A DNA stretch of 64,000 bases from assembly GCA_902630665.1 (NCBI GenBank), contig CACOVP010000003.1, forward strand, positions 1-64,000. The letters are read 5' to 3'. Shown here in pieces: positions 48,799 through 58,064 of this stretch (its first letter is position 1; every line of letters starts with the position of its first letter). The DNA is from an uncultured Pelagibacteraceae bacterium (GTDB taxonomy: Bacteria > Pseudomonadota > Alphaproteobacteria > Pelagibacterales > Pelagibacteraceae). A model generated the notes under the pieces. The model made no database searches. It saw only the letters and a program-made list of their open reading frames with translations, and was not told the origin of the DNA. Both the position numbers and the translations under genes were made by a program.

Positions 48799-50187
48799 AT
48801 GTCTTTTAATTGTAGGTTTGCGCCCTCTCCTACTGGGCCTCTTCATATTGGCGGAGTACGAACAGCCTTATTCAATTGGCTTTTAGCTAAAAAAAATAAC
48901 GGTAAATATTTTCTTAGGATAGAGGATACTGATAAAGAAAGATCTAAAAATGAATTCAAAAAACAGATTATTACATCTTTGGCTTGGCTTGGTATTGAAC
49001 ACGATGGAGATGAGTATATTCAATCTAAAAATATATCTAAACACGTTGCAGTTGCAGAAGAATTGTTAAAAAAAGGTTTTGCTTACAAATGTTATTGCTC
49101 TGAAGAAGAAATTAATGAGCAAAAAGAAAAATGCAAAAAACAAGGAATACCCTATGTTTATAATAGAAAATGGAGAGACGCCAAAGATTTAAAAATTCCA
49201 GAAGGAGTAAAACCGGTATTAAGATTCAAAAGTAAAATATCAGGAAATACAATTATAAAAGATTTAGTTCAAGGCGAAAGAAATATTTCAAATTCCACTA
49301 TTGAAGATTTTGTAATTTTAAGAAAAGATAATACTCCAACATACCAGCTTTCGGCCACGGTTGATGATCATGAAATGAAGATAACTCATGTTATTAGAGG
49401 AGATGATCACATGATCAATTCTTTTAAACAGAGACAGATTTATGAAGCAATGGCTTGGGAAGTCCCAAACTTTGCACACATACCTTTAATTCATAGCGAA
49501 CAAGGAAAAAAGTTGTCAAAAAGGGATAATGCTTCCACTCTTGAAGATTATATTAAAATAGGGGTTATATCAGACGCTTTAAGAAATTATTTATTAAGAT
49601 TAGGATGGTCTTACAAAGATAAAGAAATTTTTACAAAGCAAGAAAGTATTGATTTATTTGACTTAAGTGGTGTTGGTAAATCTCCTTCAAAATTAGATAT
49701 GAATAGAATTTATTCAATTAATGAAACGTACATAAAATCTATTGATGAAAAAGATCTTTTTAATTTCTTCAAGGAATATGTTTCAAAATACAAACAACCT
49801 TTAAATCAATCAAAAGAGAGTATTCTTTTAAAATCTATGGGTTTTTTAAAAAATAAAGCAAAAACCCTAGAGGATATTTGGAATAACGCCCAGTATATTA
49901 TTAATGATAAAATCGAGATTAGCACAGATGATAAAAAATTAATTGATGACTTTTCAAAAAAAATAATAAATGAATTTATTAATGAATATGAGAAACTTTC
50001 TTCATTATCTAAAGAAACTTTAGAACCTTTAATAAAGTCACTAATTGATAAACATAAAACTAATTTTAAAGGTGTAGGACAACCTTTAAGGATAGCGCTA
50101 GTCGGCTCTAGATTTGGACCTGGTCTTTATGATGTTATTCTCTCATTAGATAAGGCTGAAGTACTTAAAAGACTAAAACAAATTTAA
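48799..50187 (+). CDS. gltX: Glutamyl-tRNA synthetase
   Basis: CRFAPSPTGPLHIGGVRTALFNWL (HIGH), GKKLSKRDNA (KMSKS-type). Confidence 0.96.
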   Translation: MSFNCRFAPSPTGPLHIGGVRTALFNWLLAKKNNGKYFLRIEDTDKERSKNEFKKQIITSLAWLGIEHDGDEYIQSKNISKHVAVAEELLKKGFAYKCYCSEEEINEQKEKCKKQGIPYVYNRKWRDAKDLKIPEGVKPVLRFKSKISGNTIIKDLVQGERNISNSTIEDFVILRKDNTPTYQLSATVDDHEMKITHVIRGDDHMINSFKQRQIYEAMAWEVPNFAHIPLIHSEQGKKLSKRDNASTLEDYIKIGVISDALRNYLLRLGWSYKDKEIFTKQESIDLFDLSGVGKSPSKLDMNRIYSINETYIKSIDEKDLFNFFKEYVSKYKQPLNQSKESILLKSMGFLKNKAKTLEDIWNNAQYIINDKIEISTDDKKLIDDFSKKIINEFINEYEKLSSLSKETLEPLIKSLIDKHKTNFKGVGQPLRIALVGSRFGPGLYDVILSLDKAEVLKRLKQI

Positions 50188-50954
50188 TGAAAGACGCTGT
50201 ATCTTTCAGAACAAGAAAAACTTCTATTTACGATAAAAAATCTAATACTCCTTTTAAAATTAGTAGGTCTAAATTTTTCAACTTTATGAGCTGTAAAAGG
50301 TGCTTTTATTTAGATCGTGTAAAAGGACTAAAAGAACCCTCAATGCCTGGATGGGCTCTAAACGTTGCGGTCGATGAGTTATTAAAGAAAGAATTTGATC
50401 ATTATAGAAAAGAACAAAAACCCCATCCAGTTATGGTTAAACATCAACTCAACTTTGTTCCTTATAAGCACAAAGATTTAGATCTGTGGAGAAATTCTTT
50501 AAAAGGTGGCATTTCATATTTGGATGAAAATACAAACCTTATAATTCACGGAGGTATTGATGATATTTGGTTTGATTTGACTGAAAAAAAATTAGTTGTT
50601 GTAGATTATAAAGCCCAGTCGTCTACTTATCCCGTAACAGTTTCTTCTTATCTCGATGCTGAATGGCATCTTAGTTATAAATTACAGATGGATATTTATG
50701 TTCATATCTTAAGGAAAATGAATTTTAAGGTTTCAGACCGAACTTTTTTTTATGTTTGTAATGGGGAGAAAACAAATAATAAATTTGATAATAAGATAGA
50801 TTTTAAAACTACACTAATCCCATACCAAGTAAATACTGATTGGATAGAGAAAAAAATAATTGAAATGAAAGATGTTCTAAACTTAGATGAACCACCTAAA
50901 ATTGAAAAAACTTGTGAAAAGTGTGCTTATCTTGAAGGTGGAAAGAAATTTTAA
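50187..50954 (+). CDS. PD-(D/E)XK (RecB/Cas4-like) nuclease-family protein
   Basis: SRSKFFNFMSCKRCFYLDRVKGL, IHGGIDDIW, KLVVVDYKAQ, YKLQMDIYVHIL (Q-x3-Y), C-terminal CEKC. Confidence 0.75.
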   Translation: MKDAVSFRTRKTSIYDKKSNTPFKISRSKFFNFMSCKRCFYLDRVKGLKEPSMPGWALNVAVDELLKKEFDHYRKEQKPHPVMVKHQLNFVPYKHKDLDLWRNSLKGGISYLDENTNLIIHGGIDDIWFDLTEKKLVVVDYKAQSSTYPVTVSSYLDAEWHLSYKLQMDIYVHILRKMNFKVSDRTFFYVCNGEKTNNKFDNKIDFKTTLIPYQVNTDWIEKKIIEMKDVLNLDEPPKIEKTCEKCAYLEGGKKF

Positions 50955-50955
50955 T

Positions 50956-51621
50956 TTATTTGTTATTATTTTCATCATCATTATTAGATGATTGATCTGT
51001 AGATGATTGATCTGTAGATGATTGATCTGTATTTTCTGATTGAGTTTCTTCTTGAGTAGTTTCTGTTGGTGTTTCCTCTTGAACTGGCTGTTCAGGTTCT
51101 GGCTGCGGTCTAGCTGTTGATTCCTGTGATTGAGCTCTTGCAATATCTGCTGCACTTTGTGGAGATGGATCTCTTCTCATAAAGAAATATATTCCAGCAG
51201 CAATAACTGCAATAGCACCTAGTATGTACAACATGATATTTACAATACTTAATCCCTCTTTTTCTTCTTCAATTGGTGTTTCTTCTGTAACTGGTTTCAC
51301 TTCCTCTTCTTCAGGTTTAGCGTCTTGTTCTTGGTTTGCCTCAGCGTTAACTTCTTCTTTTGGCTCTTCAGTTTGAGGAGATGGCTCAGGTTCTGGTTCT
51401 GGCTCCGGTTCTTTAGCTGGTTCTGGTTCCGGCTCTGGTTCTGGTTCCGGCTCTGGTTCTGGTTCTGGTTCTGGCTCAGGTTCCTTTTTAGGCTCAGGAG
51501 CGGGCGTTGAAACTTCAGTTTTAGGAGCTTGGGCTACGTCTTCTTTATTCTTAATTAGAGGATCTAATGCCCCTGTTACGACAAGAATTATGCCAGCAGC
51601 TATAACTATAAATGGATCCAT
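50956..51621 (-). CDS. Hypothetical membrane protein with long (Glu-Pro)n repeat between two TM segments
   Basis: N-terminal [22 protein letters not shown]...[16 protein letters not shown], then [26 protein letters not shown]-terminal [12 protein letters not shown] repeat. Confidence 0.75.
   Translation of the reverse strand: MDPFIVIAAGIILVVTGALDPLIKNKEDVAQAPKTEVSTPAPEPKKEPEPEPEPEPEPEPEPEPEPEPAKEPEPEPEPEPSPQTEEPKEEVNAEANQEQDAKPEEEEVKPVTEETPIEEEKEGLSIVNIMLYILGAIAVIAAGIYFFMRRDPSPQSAADIARAQSQESTARPQPEPEQPVQEETPTETTQEETQSENTDQSSTDQSSTDQSSNNDDENNNK
50986..51030. repeat. 15-bp tandem repeat, 3 copies
   Basis: AGATGATTGATCTGT x3 in perfect tandem, encoding DQSST repeats. Confidence 0.95.
51383..51483. 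repeat. Low-complexity hexanucleotide-like repeat (GGTTCT/GGCTCT/GGTTCC) encoding (EP)n
   Basis: Direct reading of ggttctggttctggctccggttc...ggttctggttctggttctggctcagg. Confidence 0.95.
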
Positions 51622-51755
51622 GAGTCGGATTCTAAACTTTTGGTTTATTAAATCACCTTTTTATGTGAACGATTTGGGTGCTGTGTGAATAAAAAAATAC
51701 GAAAATATTGAGTTTTTAGCGATAAAATTTCCTTAAAATTTGATAATATCCAATA

Positions 51756-51878
51756 ATGAATTCAATTTTTCTATTTTTTTTGACGGCATATATTATTTAT
51801 TATCTTTTTAGACCTGTAACAAAAAAAGAAATCGAGAAATTTGAAAATCCTGATAACTGGTCAAATATGGGTCTTTAA
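51756..51878 (+). CDS. Very small membrane protein (40 aa); not in supplied ORF track
   Basis: MNSIFLFFLTAYIIYYLFRPVTKKEIEKFENPDNWSNMGL*; single TM then acidic tail; converges with the HDAC-family gene. Confidence 0.45.
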   Translation: MNSIFLFFLTAYIIYYLFRPVTKKEIEKFENPDNWSNMGL

Positions 51879-52790
51879 CCCTTTAAGGTGCTCAATAATA
51901 CTTTCAGATAAAGCTTGAAGATCATAACCACCTTCCAAAAAAGAAATTACCCTTCCTTTAGAATGAATATTAGCAATTTCAGTTATTTTTTTTGTAATCG
52001 TAAAAAAATCACTAGACTCTAAGTTTATATTTGCTAGAGGGTCTCTTTTGTGGGCATCAAAACCAGCAGAAATTAAAATAACTTCTGGCTTAAACTTTTC
52101 TATAGGAGTTAAAACTTTTTTTTCAAAAATTTCATGAAATTCTTCACCTATTATGCCAGCTTTTAAAGTGGCGTTATAAATATTACCTACGCCAGTTTCA
52201 TTTTCAGCTCCAGTTCCTGGAAATAATGGAAATTCATGAGAGGATCCATAAGCAACAGACTTATCTTTATAAAATATTTCTTGGGTTCCGTTACCATGAT
52301 GAACATCAAAATCAATAATAGCTACTTTTCCTATATTGTATTTTTTTTGTAAATATCTTGCTGCAACTGCAATATTATTAATAAAACAAAAACCATTAGC
52401 TCGAACAGTTTCTGCATGATGTCCTGGGGGTCTGACCGCACAAAAAACTCGCTCATTATTTTTAATTAGATCATTACAAGCAGCAATACCTGAACCACAG
52501 GATCTTAAAATTGCATTTTCACTATTAGGACATAATATTGTATCTGCGTACGGCTCTTTCTCAACACCGATAATTCCTTCTTTTGGAATATTAGCAAATA
52601 TCTGTTCAATATGTTTCTTAGGATGCACTAATGAAACTATTTCTAAATCCACCTTGGGAGCCTCTTTAAACTCTACTTTTAAATCGGATGATTTAATAGA
52701 TTTTAGAATGCTATCTAATCTTTCTTTTCTCTCTGGGTGACCTTGTCCATTAAATTTAAGTAAACAATCTGGATGACTATAAACAATCAT
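51861..52790 (-). CDS. Histone deacetylase / acetylpolyamine amidohydrolase family protein
   Basis: VRPPGHHAETVRANGFCFINNIAVAARYL, IIDFDVHHGNGTQEIFY, ISAGFDAHKRDPLA. Confidence 0.93.
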   Translation of the reverse strand: MIVYSHPDCLLKFNGQGHPERKERLDSILKSIKSSDLKVEFKEAPKVDLEIVSLVHPKKHIEQIFANIPKEGIIGVEKEPYADTILCPNSENAILRSCGSGIAACNDLIKNNERVFCAVRPPGHHAETVRANGFCFINNIAVAARYLQKKYNIGKVAIIDFDVHHGNGTQEIFYKDKSVAYGSSHEFPLFPGTGAENETGVGNIYNATLKAGIIGEEFHEIFEKKVLTPIEKFKPEVILISAGFDAHKRDPLANINLESSDFFTITKKITEIANIHSKGRVISFLEGGYDLQALSESIIEHLKGLKTHI

Positions 52791-53533
52791 CTTAAATTTT
52801 TAATTTTTCCACCGTCTATTGAAAGGTTTTTAAAATTTGAATTTTTATCTTTAATCAGTTTATAAACTAAATTTGCGACTTCTTCAGGTTTTGTAGGTCT
52901 TTTTATTTTCTCAATTTTGCACCTTTGTTTTAAGATTTGTTTAACACTTCTTTTAAATATTTTTGCGTCTGTTTGTACAAGTTTTTCTAGTCTGGTTGTT
53001 AAAGTCATGCCTGGATGAACTATCGATACAGAAACTTTATCAATTTTACCTTGCATAGCTAAAGCTTTTGAGAAATTATTTAACGCTGAATTAACAGCGC
53101 CGCCTATCATAAATGTATTTGAAGGATTTCTAGCGGCTCCTCCTCCAATATTAATAACTTTTCCTTTGCTTCTTTTAAGGGCAGGCCAAAAAGCTCTGCT
53201 CAGTCTTACTGCAGCTTTAAATTTTAAATTAAATCCATCTTCCCAGATATTGTCATTCAAACTTAAAAATTTTCCTCCCCTTGTTGCCCCTGCTACATTT
53301 ATGAGGTAATCCAATTTTTTTATTTTTTTAGCAATTGAATTGCATGCAGATAATGATCTCAAGTCTTTAGAAATGATTAAAGAATTTTTAGGAAATTTTA
53401 AATTCTTTTGAAAACTTTTTAATTTACTTTTTGATCTTGAAACTAAAATAACTTTAATTTTTTTATCATTAAGCTTATCAGCTATTGCTGCTCCGATGCC
53501 TTGGCTAGCCCCTGTGATTAATGTTGTTTTCAT
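52787..53533 (-). CDS. Short-chain dehydrogenase/reductase
   Basis: TLITGASQGIGAAIADKL, LINVAGATRGG; active-site region departs from YxxxK (MIGGAVNSALNNFSKAL). Confidence 0.85.
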   Translation of the reverse strand: MKTTLITGASQGIGAAIADKLNDKKIKVILVSRSKSKLKSFQKNLKFPKNSLIISKDLRSLSACNSIAKKIKKLDYLINVAGATRGGKFLSLNDNIWEDGFNLKFKAAVRLSRAFWPALKRSKGKVINIGGGAARNPSNTFMIGGAVNSALNNFSKALAMQGKIDKVSVSIVHPGMTLTTRLEKLVQTDAKIFKRSVKQILKQRCKIEKIKRPTKPEEVANLVYKLIKDKNSNFKNLSIDGGKIKNLR

Positions 53534-54309
53534 AAGATCTTAATATTAATATCTCTTAAATTTTCGTAAGTCACAATAATTTTGTCTTTCATATTAATTT
53601 TGTATGGTTGAGTTAAAGAACCACAAAGTAGATAATCTCCTTTTTTAAAGCTTATATTTTTAGCTTTAAACTCATCCACAAAAGCTTTTAATGAGTCTCT
53701 AGGATCTATTCTCTTTGTTCCAGTGAAATAGGGTTCAGTAACTTTGTCGTTGATTTTTAATCTAATCTTAATTTTATTAATATCTGTAGTTTGCCAATTC
53801 CTTATCTCTTCTCCTATAATAATCTTACCTCCATTTCCATGGTCAGAAATTCCAAGATACATTTGAACTAGTTTATCAAATTTATTTTTTGAACTTTGTA
53901 CATACCTTGAAGACGTAATATCAATAGCTGTATATAATTTAAAATTATTTATTTTGTTTAGTAACTCATCATCAATTTTTACATTTTGATCGATTTTAAA
54001 CGCATACTCGCATTCTAAGTTAGAAGAAGGAATTTCTGAATATTCTATTTTACAGTTGGATTTTATAATAGATTCCTCAAAAATTTTACCTGGCACAGGT
54101 CCATCGAATCCTTCTTCTTTTTGAACCTCTTTAGCAACTGCTCCTATTTTCCAACCTACTGTCTTTTTTTCCAATTCTTTATAAAATATATTTAAAGCTC
54201 TGTATGCTTCATCTCGATTTTTTGGAATTTCATTTTTGCTGAACCCATTTAGATCAACTAAAGTTTTCTTCATCCATGCATTAGCTAGTTCTGTGCCCAA
54301 CTTCTTCAT
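53530..54309 (-). CDS. 2-keto-4-pentenoate hydratase-like protein
   Basis: VGWKIGAVAKEVQKEEGFDGPVPGKIFEESI, NLECEYAFKID, LYTAIDITSSRY, LLCGSLTQPYKI. Confidence 0.75.
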   Translation of the reverse strand: MKKLGTELANAWMKKTLVDLNGFSKNEIPKNRDEAYRALNIFYKELEKKTVGWKIGAVAKEVQKEEGFDGPVPGKIFEESIIKSNCKIEYSEIPSSNLECEYAFKIDQNVKIDDELLNKINNFKLYTAIDITSSRYVQSSKNKFDKLVQMYLGISDHGNGGKIIIGEEIRNWQTTDINKIKIRLKINDKVTEPYFTGTKRIDPRDSLKAFVDEFKAKNISFKKGDYLLCGSLTQPYKINMKDKIIVTYENLRDINIKIL

Positions 54310-54361
54310 AATAAAAAATTATATTTAATTGATAAACTTCTTTAAATGATATTAATAGATT

Positions 54362-55315
54362 ATGGAATTAACAATCGAAAAAGCCAAGTTTCATCAAATT
54401 TCCTTAAAACAAGTAAGGGAAGCTTTAAAAAAAGGTTTATCTAAAAACTATATTGAGGTTGATGTCTCAATTGTTGAATGCCCTGATCTTAGAAAATGGG
54501 ATTGCCCTGCTGAAGGTATAAGTGGAAACCAAAGAATTATTGATGTTGGAGGGGAACCATACATGCACGATAAAAGGTTCATAGGTACAGAATTTGATTA
54601 TGAAGAAATAGCAAAACGAATAGGCTCTGAAAAATCATATGCTTTAGGTGCAGGTTCAGGAGCTATGTCGTGTTTAGAAGGTCGCTGTGGAGAACTTATC
54701 ATTAATGAGAATTTAATAACTAATGAGTCAAAATCAATAATTGCTCAAGTAGATGAAAATAATAAATGTAAATCAACTTCTTACAATCACCGAAAGCATG
54801 GCGGGCTAGGAAATATCTATTACTCCGAAGGGAAAAAAGGAGATGTTATAAAAATTAAGATTAAAGGAAGGTCAGGTAAGCAAGGCTCTTTACCTCAATC
54901 TATGAGAACTGCACTAATTGAAAATTTACAAACAAACTTAAGTGTTGCGCTGGGTGGTGTGTTTAGAATCCTAAATGGTAAGATTAAATCCCATGTTCAA
55001 CCAGACTATGATGATATAAAACACGAATATTACGATCCAAAAAAAATGAAATGTGTTAAAGATTTTTTACAGTTTTACGAGCCTATAGGACCACATTTTC
55101 AATGCTACTCAGTTTTATGGACTAATGATCCTTCTGGAGGAAAATTAGATTTAAGAGAGTCAGGAGAACACACTCATTTTCATTCTTATAAAGGTACTCA
55201 AGATGCCGGCCACTATCATTTCGATGTAACACCTGATCAAATTGAATATGAATGTTATTTTAATATTGCAGAGGAAGTTCACAGAGTTAATAATATATAT
55301 AAAGAATTGAGATAA
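54362..55315 (+). CDS. DUF1907 / C11orf54-like zinc-binding ester hydrolase homolog
   Basis: VDVSIVECPDLRKWDCPAEGISGNQRIIDVGGEPY and EHTHFHSYKGTQDAGHYHFDVTPDQIEYECYF, matching the recalled human C11orf54 pattern including the His motif. Confidence 0.8.
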   Translation: MELTIEKAKFHQISLKQVREALKKGLSKNYIEVDVSIVECPDLRKWDCPAEGISGNQRIIDVGGEPYMHDKRFIGTEFDYEEIAKRIGSEKSYALGAGSGAMSCLEGRCGELIINENLITNESKSIIAQVDENNKCKSTSYNHRKHGGLGNIYYSEGKKGDVIKIKIKGRSGKQGSLPQSMRTALIENLQTNLSVALGGVFRILNGKIKSHVQPDYDDIKHEYYDPKKMKCVKDFLQFYEPIGPHFQCYSVLWTNDPSGGKLDLRESGEHTHFHSYKGTQDAGHYHFDVTPDQIEYECYFNIAEEVHRVNNIYKELR

Positions 55316-55318
55316 AAA

Positions 55319-56245
55319 TTAATCTTTTTTAATTGGTATAGTTGGGTGTCTCGCAGTAGATGTAACAATATTTTTCTTTAGCTTCATTTCTCTCATAACT
55401 ATGTATAGTCCAGCTGCAATTATTATTGCATTTCCTACATAATTATTAATAGTGGGAATTTCGCCAAACACTATGTAACCTATCAACACTCCTGCGAATA
55501 TCTGAACATAAATAATCGATCCAAAAATAGCGCCAGGAAGATGTCTTGCTGCATTAATTACTAAAATCATCGCTGTTCCTCTAAAAATGCCAGAGATACC
55601 GTTTAAAACTAAATCATTGAAATTCATGGTTTTAAAGGAAAAGATTACAAATATGCCTGAAAATACAATCATAAATATTTTTCCATATATAATAAATGAG
55701 AAAATACTTTCCTGATATCCGTATTTTCTAACAATGAGGTAGCTAGCTGCTGCGCAAAGTGGGCACAATAAAGCTACAAATACATATGCATCAATTTTTG
55801 AGCCAAATGGATCAATTGAGATTAAAGTCCCCACTAATCCAAAGATAATTGCAGTAAACCTTTTCCATCTCACCACCTCATTTAAAAAAAATACTGAACC
55901 AATCGTTATGAGTAATGGTGTTAAAAAAACAATGCTGTACATTGTTACCATTGGCATTAAATAAAATCCTGTGTAAGCAAAGAAAACTGCTAGTGCCATT
56001 GTTAAGGACCTAAAAAAGTGTACTTTAAAGTTTGCGCCCTTTAATTTATTCCATCCATCTAAGGTTTGTGTGTAAAGTATTACAGGTATTAATGCGAACC
56101 AAGAATTAACAAAAATAATTTGAGTAATTTTATAATCTTCTGCAATATATTTAACTATTGCATCTTGAGAAACGAACAAAAAATAACCTAAACAGGCGAG
56201 AAAAAACTCGGGGAGATAATTTTTCTCCGATGTTGATGAACTCAT
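55319..56245 (-). CDS. EamA/DMT-family transporter
   Basis: ~10 hydrophobic segments, two repeat halves, FLNEVVRWKRFTAIIFGLVGTLIS, VFGEIPTINNYVGNAIIIAAGLYI. Confidence 0.88.
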   Translation of the reverse strand: MSSSTSEKNYLPEFFLACLGYFLFVSQDAIVKYIAEDYKITQIIFVNSWFALIPVILYTQTLDGWNKLKGANFKVHFFRSLTMALAVFFAYTGFYLMPMVTMYSIVFLTPLLITIGSVFFLNEVVRWKRFTAIIFGLVGTLISIDPFGSKIDAYVFVALLCPLCAAASYLIVRKYGYQESIFSFIIYGKIFMIVFSGIFVIFSFKTMNFNDLVLNGISGIFRGTAMILVINAARHLPGAIFGSIIYVQIFAGVLIGYIVFGEIPTINNYVGNAIIIAAGLYIVMREMKLKKNIVTSTARHPTIPIKKD

Positions 56246-57228
56246 TAAATAATATTCGTTATATCTCTTTTTGAACCTTTGAAGGTTGGAAGTGGATATT
56301 TATATGTCCATTTTCTCTTTAAACATTTATTTTTAGATTTTTCCCACAAGGTGATCCACTGTTTGTAAGTATTTACTTTAATATTTTTTTTATTTTTACT
56401 TTTCACTACAAAACTTGGAAGTGGATCTCTCCCTGAGTGTTGCCCACTTTTATTAAATCTTAAATCCATGCTTATTCTAAAGTTTTTTGATTTGTTTGGT
56501 AAAGAACAATGAATTAAATATTTATTAAGTAAAATTATATCCCCAACATCGGCTTCAAGAGGTATTGTCTGTAAATTATCTATGCTTTTTATACCTTTAA
56601 TCTCAACTTGTCCTTTGCTTCCAGTATCATGATTTACAAGACCCAGCTTATGACTATTTTTTACTGCCAACATGCACCCATTTTCTATTCTAGTTTTAGT
56701 AAATGGTATCCAGCAAGTTACTAATTCTGTTCCTTTTTGACCTTTTTTATTCATAACGCCAGCATCTTGATGCCAAGGCGTTCTTCCGACAAGTCCGTCA
56801 TGTAAATTCTTTTTCGCAACACCTTTTTCAGGTTGTTTAATTCTCGAATTTTGACAAGGATTAGAAGAAATCTCTGTACCTAAAATTTTCGAGACTTTTT
56901 CAATTATTTTTTTATTTTTTATTAATGTAAAAATTGACTGACTTGCAAAAAAGTCGCTATCAACTGTAATATTGTTTTGAGGAAGTCTTATATTAAAGTA
57001 TTGATCTAATTCAGGAATACCTAATCTTACCAAATATGAATATTTTTTTTTAAAATTTAAATTTAAAACTTTTTTTTTCTCTTTTTTTGAAACAAATCTA
57101 TGAACTAATCTGTTCATGATAAAAGCCATATCGTTTAAGATAGGTTCTAAATCTAATTTATAATCTAATACTTTTTTTATTCTTACAAACCCATTTTTAT
57201 CGAATTTTTGCTTGATATTTTTATACAT
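56245..57228 (-). CDS. Phytanoyl-CoA dioxygenase (PhyH)-family protein
   Basis: GRTPWHQDAGVM (HxD), NGCMLAVKNSHKLG, LEADVGDIILLNKYLIHCSLPNKSKNFRISMDLRF. Confidence 0.87.
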   Translation of the reverse strand: MYKNIKQKFDKNGFVRIKKVLDYKLDLEPILNDMAFIMNRLVHRFVSKKEKKKVLNLNFKKKYSYLVRLGIPELDQYFNIRLPQNNITVDSDFFASQSIFTLIKNKKIIEKVSKILGTEISSNPCQNSRIKQPEKGVAKKNLHDGLVGRTPWHQDAGVMNKKGQKGTELVTCWIPFTKTRIENGCMLAVKNSHKLGLVNHDTGSKGQVEIKGIKSIDNLQTIPLEADVGDIILLNKYLIHCSLPNKSKNFRISMDLRFNKSGQHSGRDPLPSFVVKSKNKKNIKVNTYKQWITLWEKSKNKCLKRKWTYKYPLPTFKGSKRDITNII

Positions 57229-57266
57229 TTGGTAATGGTCGTTTAATAAACCTTATCAAATTTGAT

Positions 57267-58064
57267 TTAGACCGCAAGGGCTTTTCTCATTTCCTCGTCA
57301 TTCATCTTCTTGCCTAAATAAGCCTCTATTACAGCATTATCGTCTTTAACTTGACTAGGTGTTCCCTCGGCAATTTTTTGTCCATGATCAAGAACTGTTA
57401 CAGTATTACAAGTATCCATAACTACTTTTAATATGTGCTCTATAATAATAAGTGTTAATCCATACTTGTCTTTTAATTGCATAATTATCTTCATAAGATT
57501 ATCAACGTTAACTGGAGATAGTCCTGCTGCAGGTTCATCTAACATCAATAATTTTGGTTTCATGGCTATTGCTCTAGCTAAAACTAACAAACGTCTTTGG
57601 CCTCCGGATAACTCACTTGCATTTAATTCTGCATAATCGGCGAGACCTACAAAAGATAATAGTTCCATCATCTCATCTTTGATTTCTTTTTCTTGATCCC
57701 ATATTTTTTTTCTTCCAATTACAGCATCAAAAAATTTATATTTTACTCTAGTGTGATAGCCAGACATTACATTATTTATCACTGACATATCTTGGTAAAG
57801 TCTCAGAAGTTGGAAAGTTCTAGATAAACCTAATGCTCCAATTTTATGTGGTGGTTCATTAGTAATATCGTGACCATTAAATTCAATGTAACTACCTGGA
57901 TCAGGATCATAAACCCCAGATACTAAATTAAAAAAAGTGCTTTTTCCTGAACCATTCGGACCGATTATGCCTCTGATTTCTCCAGCTGGTAACTCAAAAT
58001 CAACTTTATCAATAGCTTTTAAACCACCAAATGCTTTCATCAAATTTTTTGTTTTAAGTAACAT
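57267..58064 (-). CDS. livG: Branched-chain-type ABC transporter ATP-binding protein
   Basis: GIIGPNGSGKSTFFNLVSGVY, LSGGQRRLLVLARAIAMKPKLLMLDEPAAGLSP. Confidence 0.92.
   Translation of the reverse strand: MLLKTKNLMKAFGGLKAIDKVDFELPAGEIRGIIGPNGSGKSTFFNLVSGVYDPDPGSYIEFNGHDITNEPPHKIGALGLSRTFQLLRLYQDMSVINNVMSGYHTRVKYKFFDAVIGRKKIWDQEKEIKDEMMELLSFVGLADYAELNASELSGGQRRLLVLARAIAMKPKLLMLDEPAAGLSPVNVDNLMKIIMQLKDKYGLTLIIIEHILKVVMDTCNTVTVLDHGQKIAEGTPSQVKDDNAVIEAYLGKKMNDEEMRKALAV

Noticed and set aside
50883-51155. Minus-strand 90-aa Q/N/I-rich ORF
   Set aside because: Alternative frame of the same repeat-rich hypothetical gene, extending into the 3' end of the nuclease gene; composition is repeat-driven.
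51325-51510. Plus-strand 61-aa ORF rich in W/F/R/L
   Set aside because: Exact antisense of the (EP)n repeat; a low-complexity artefact without independent coding signal.
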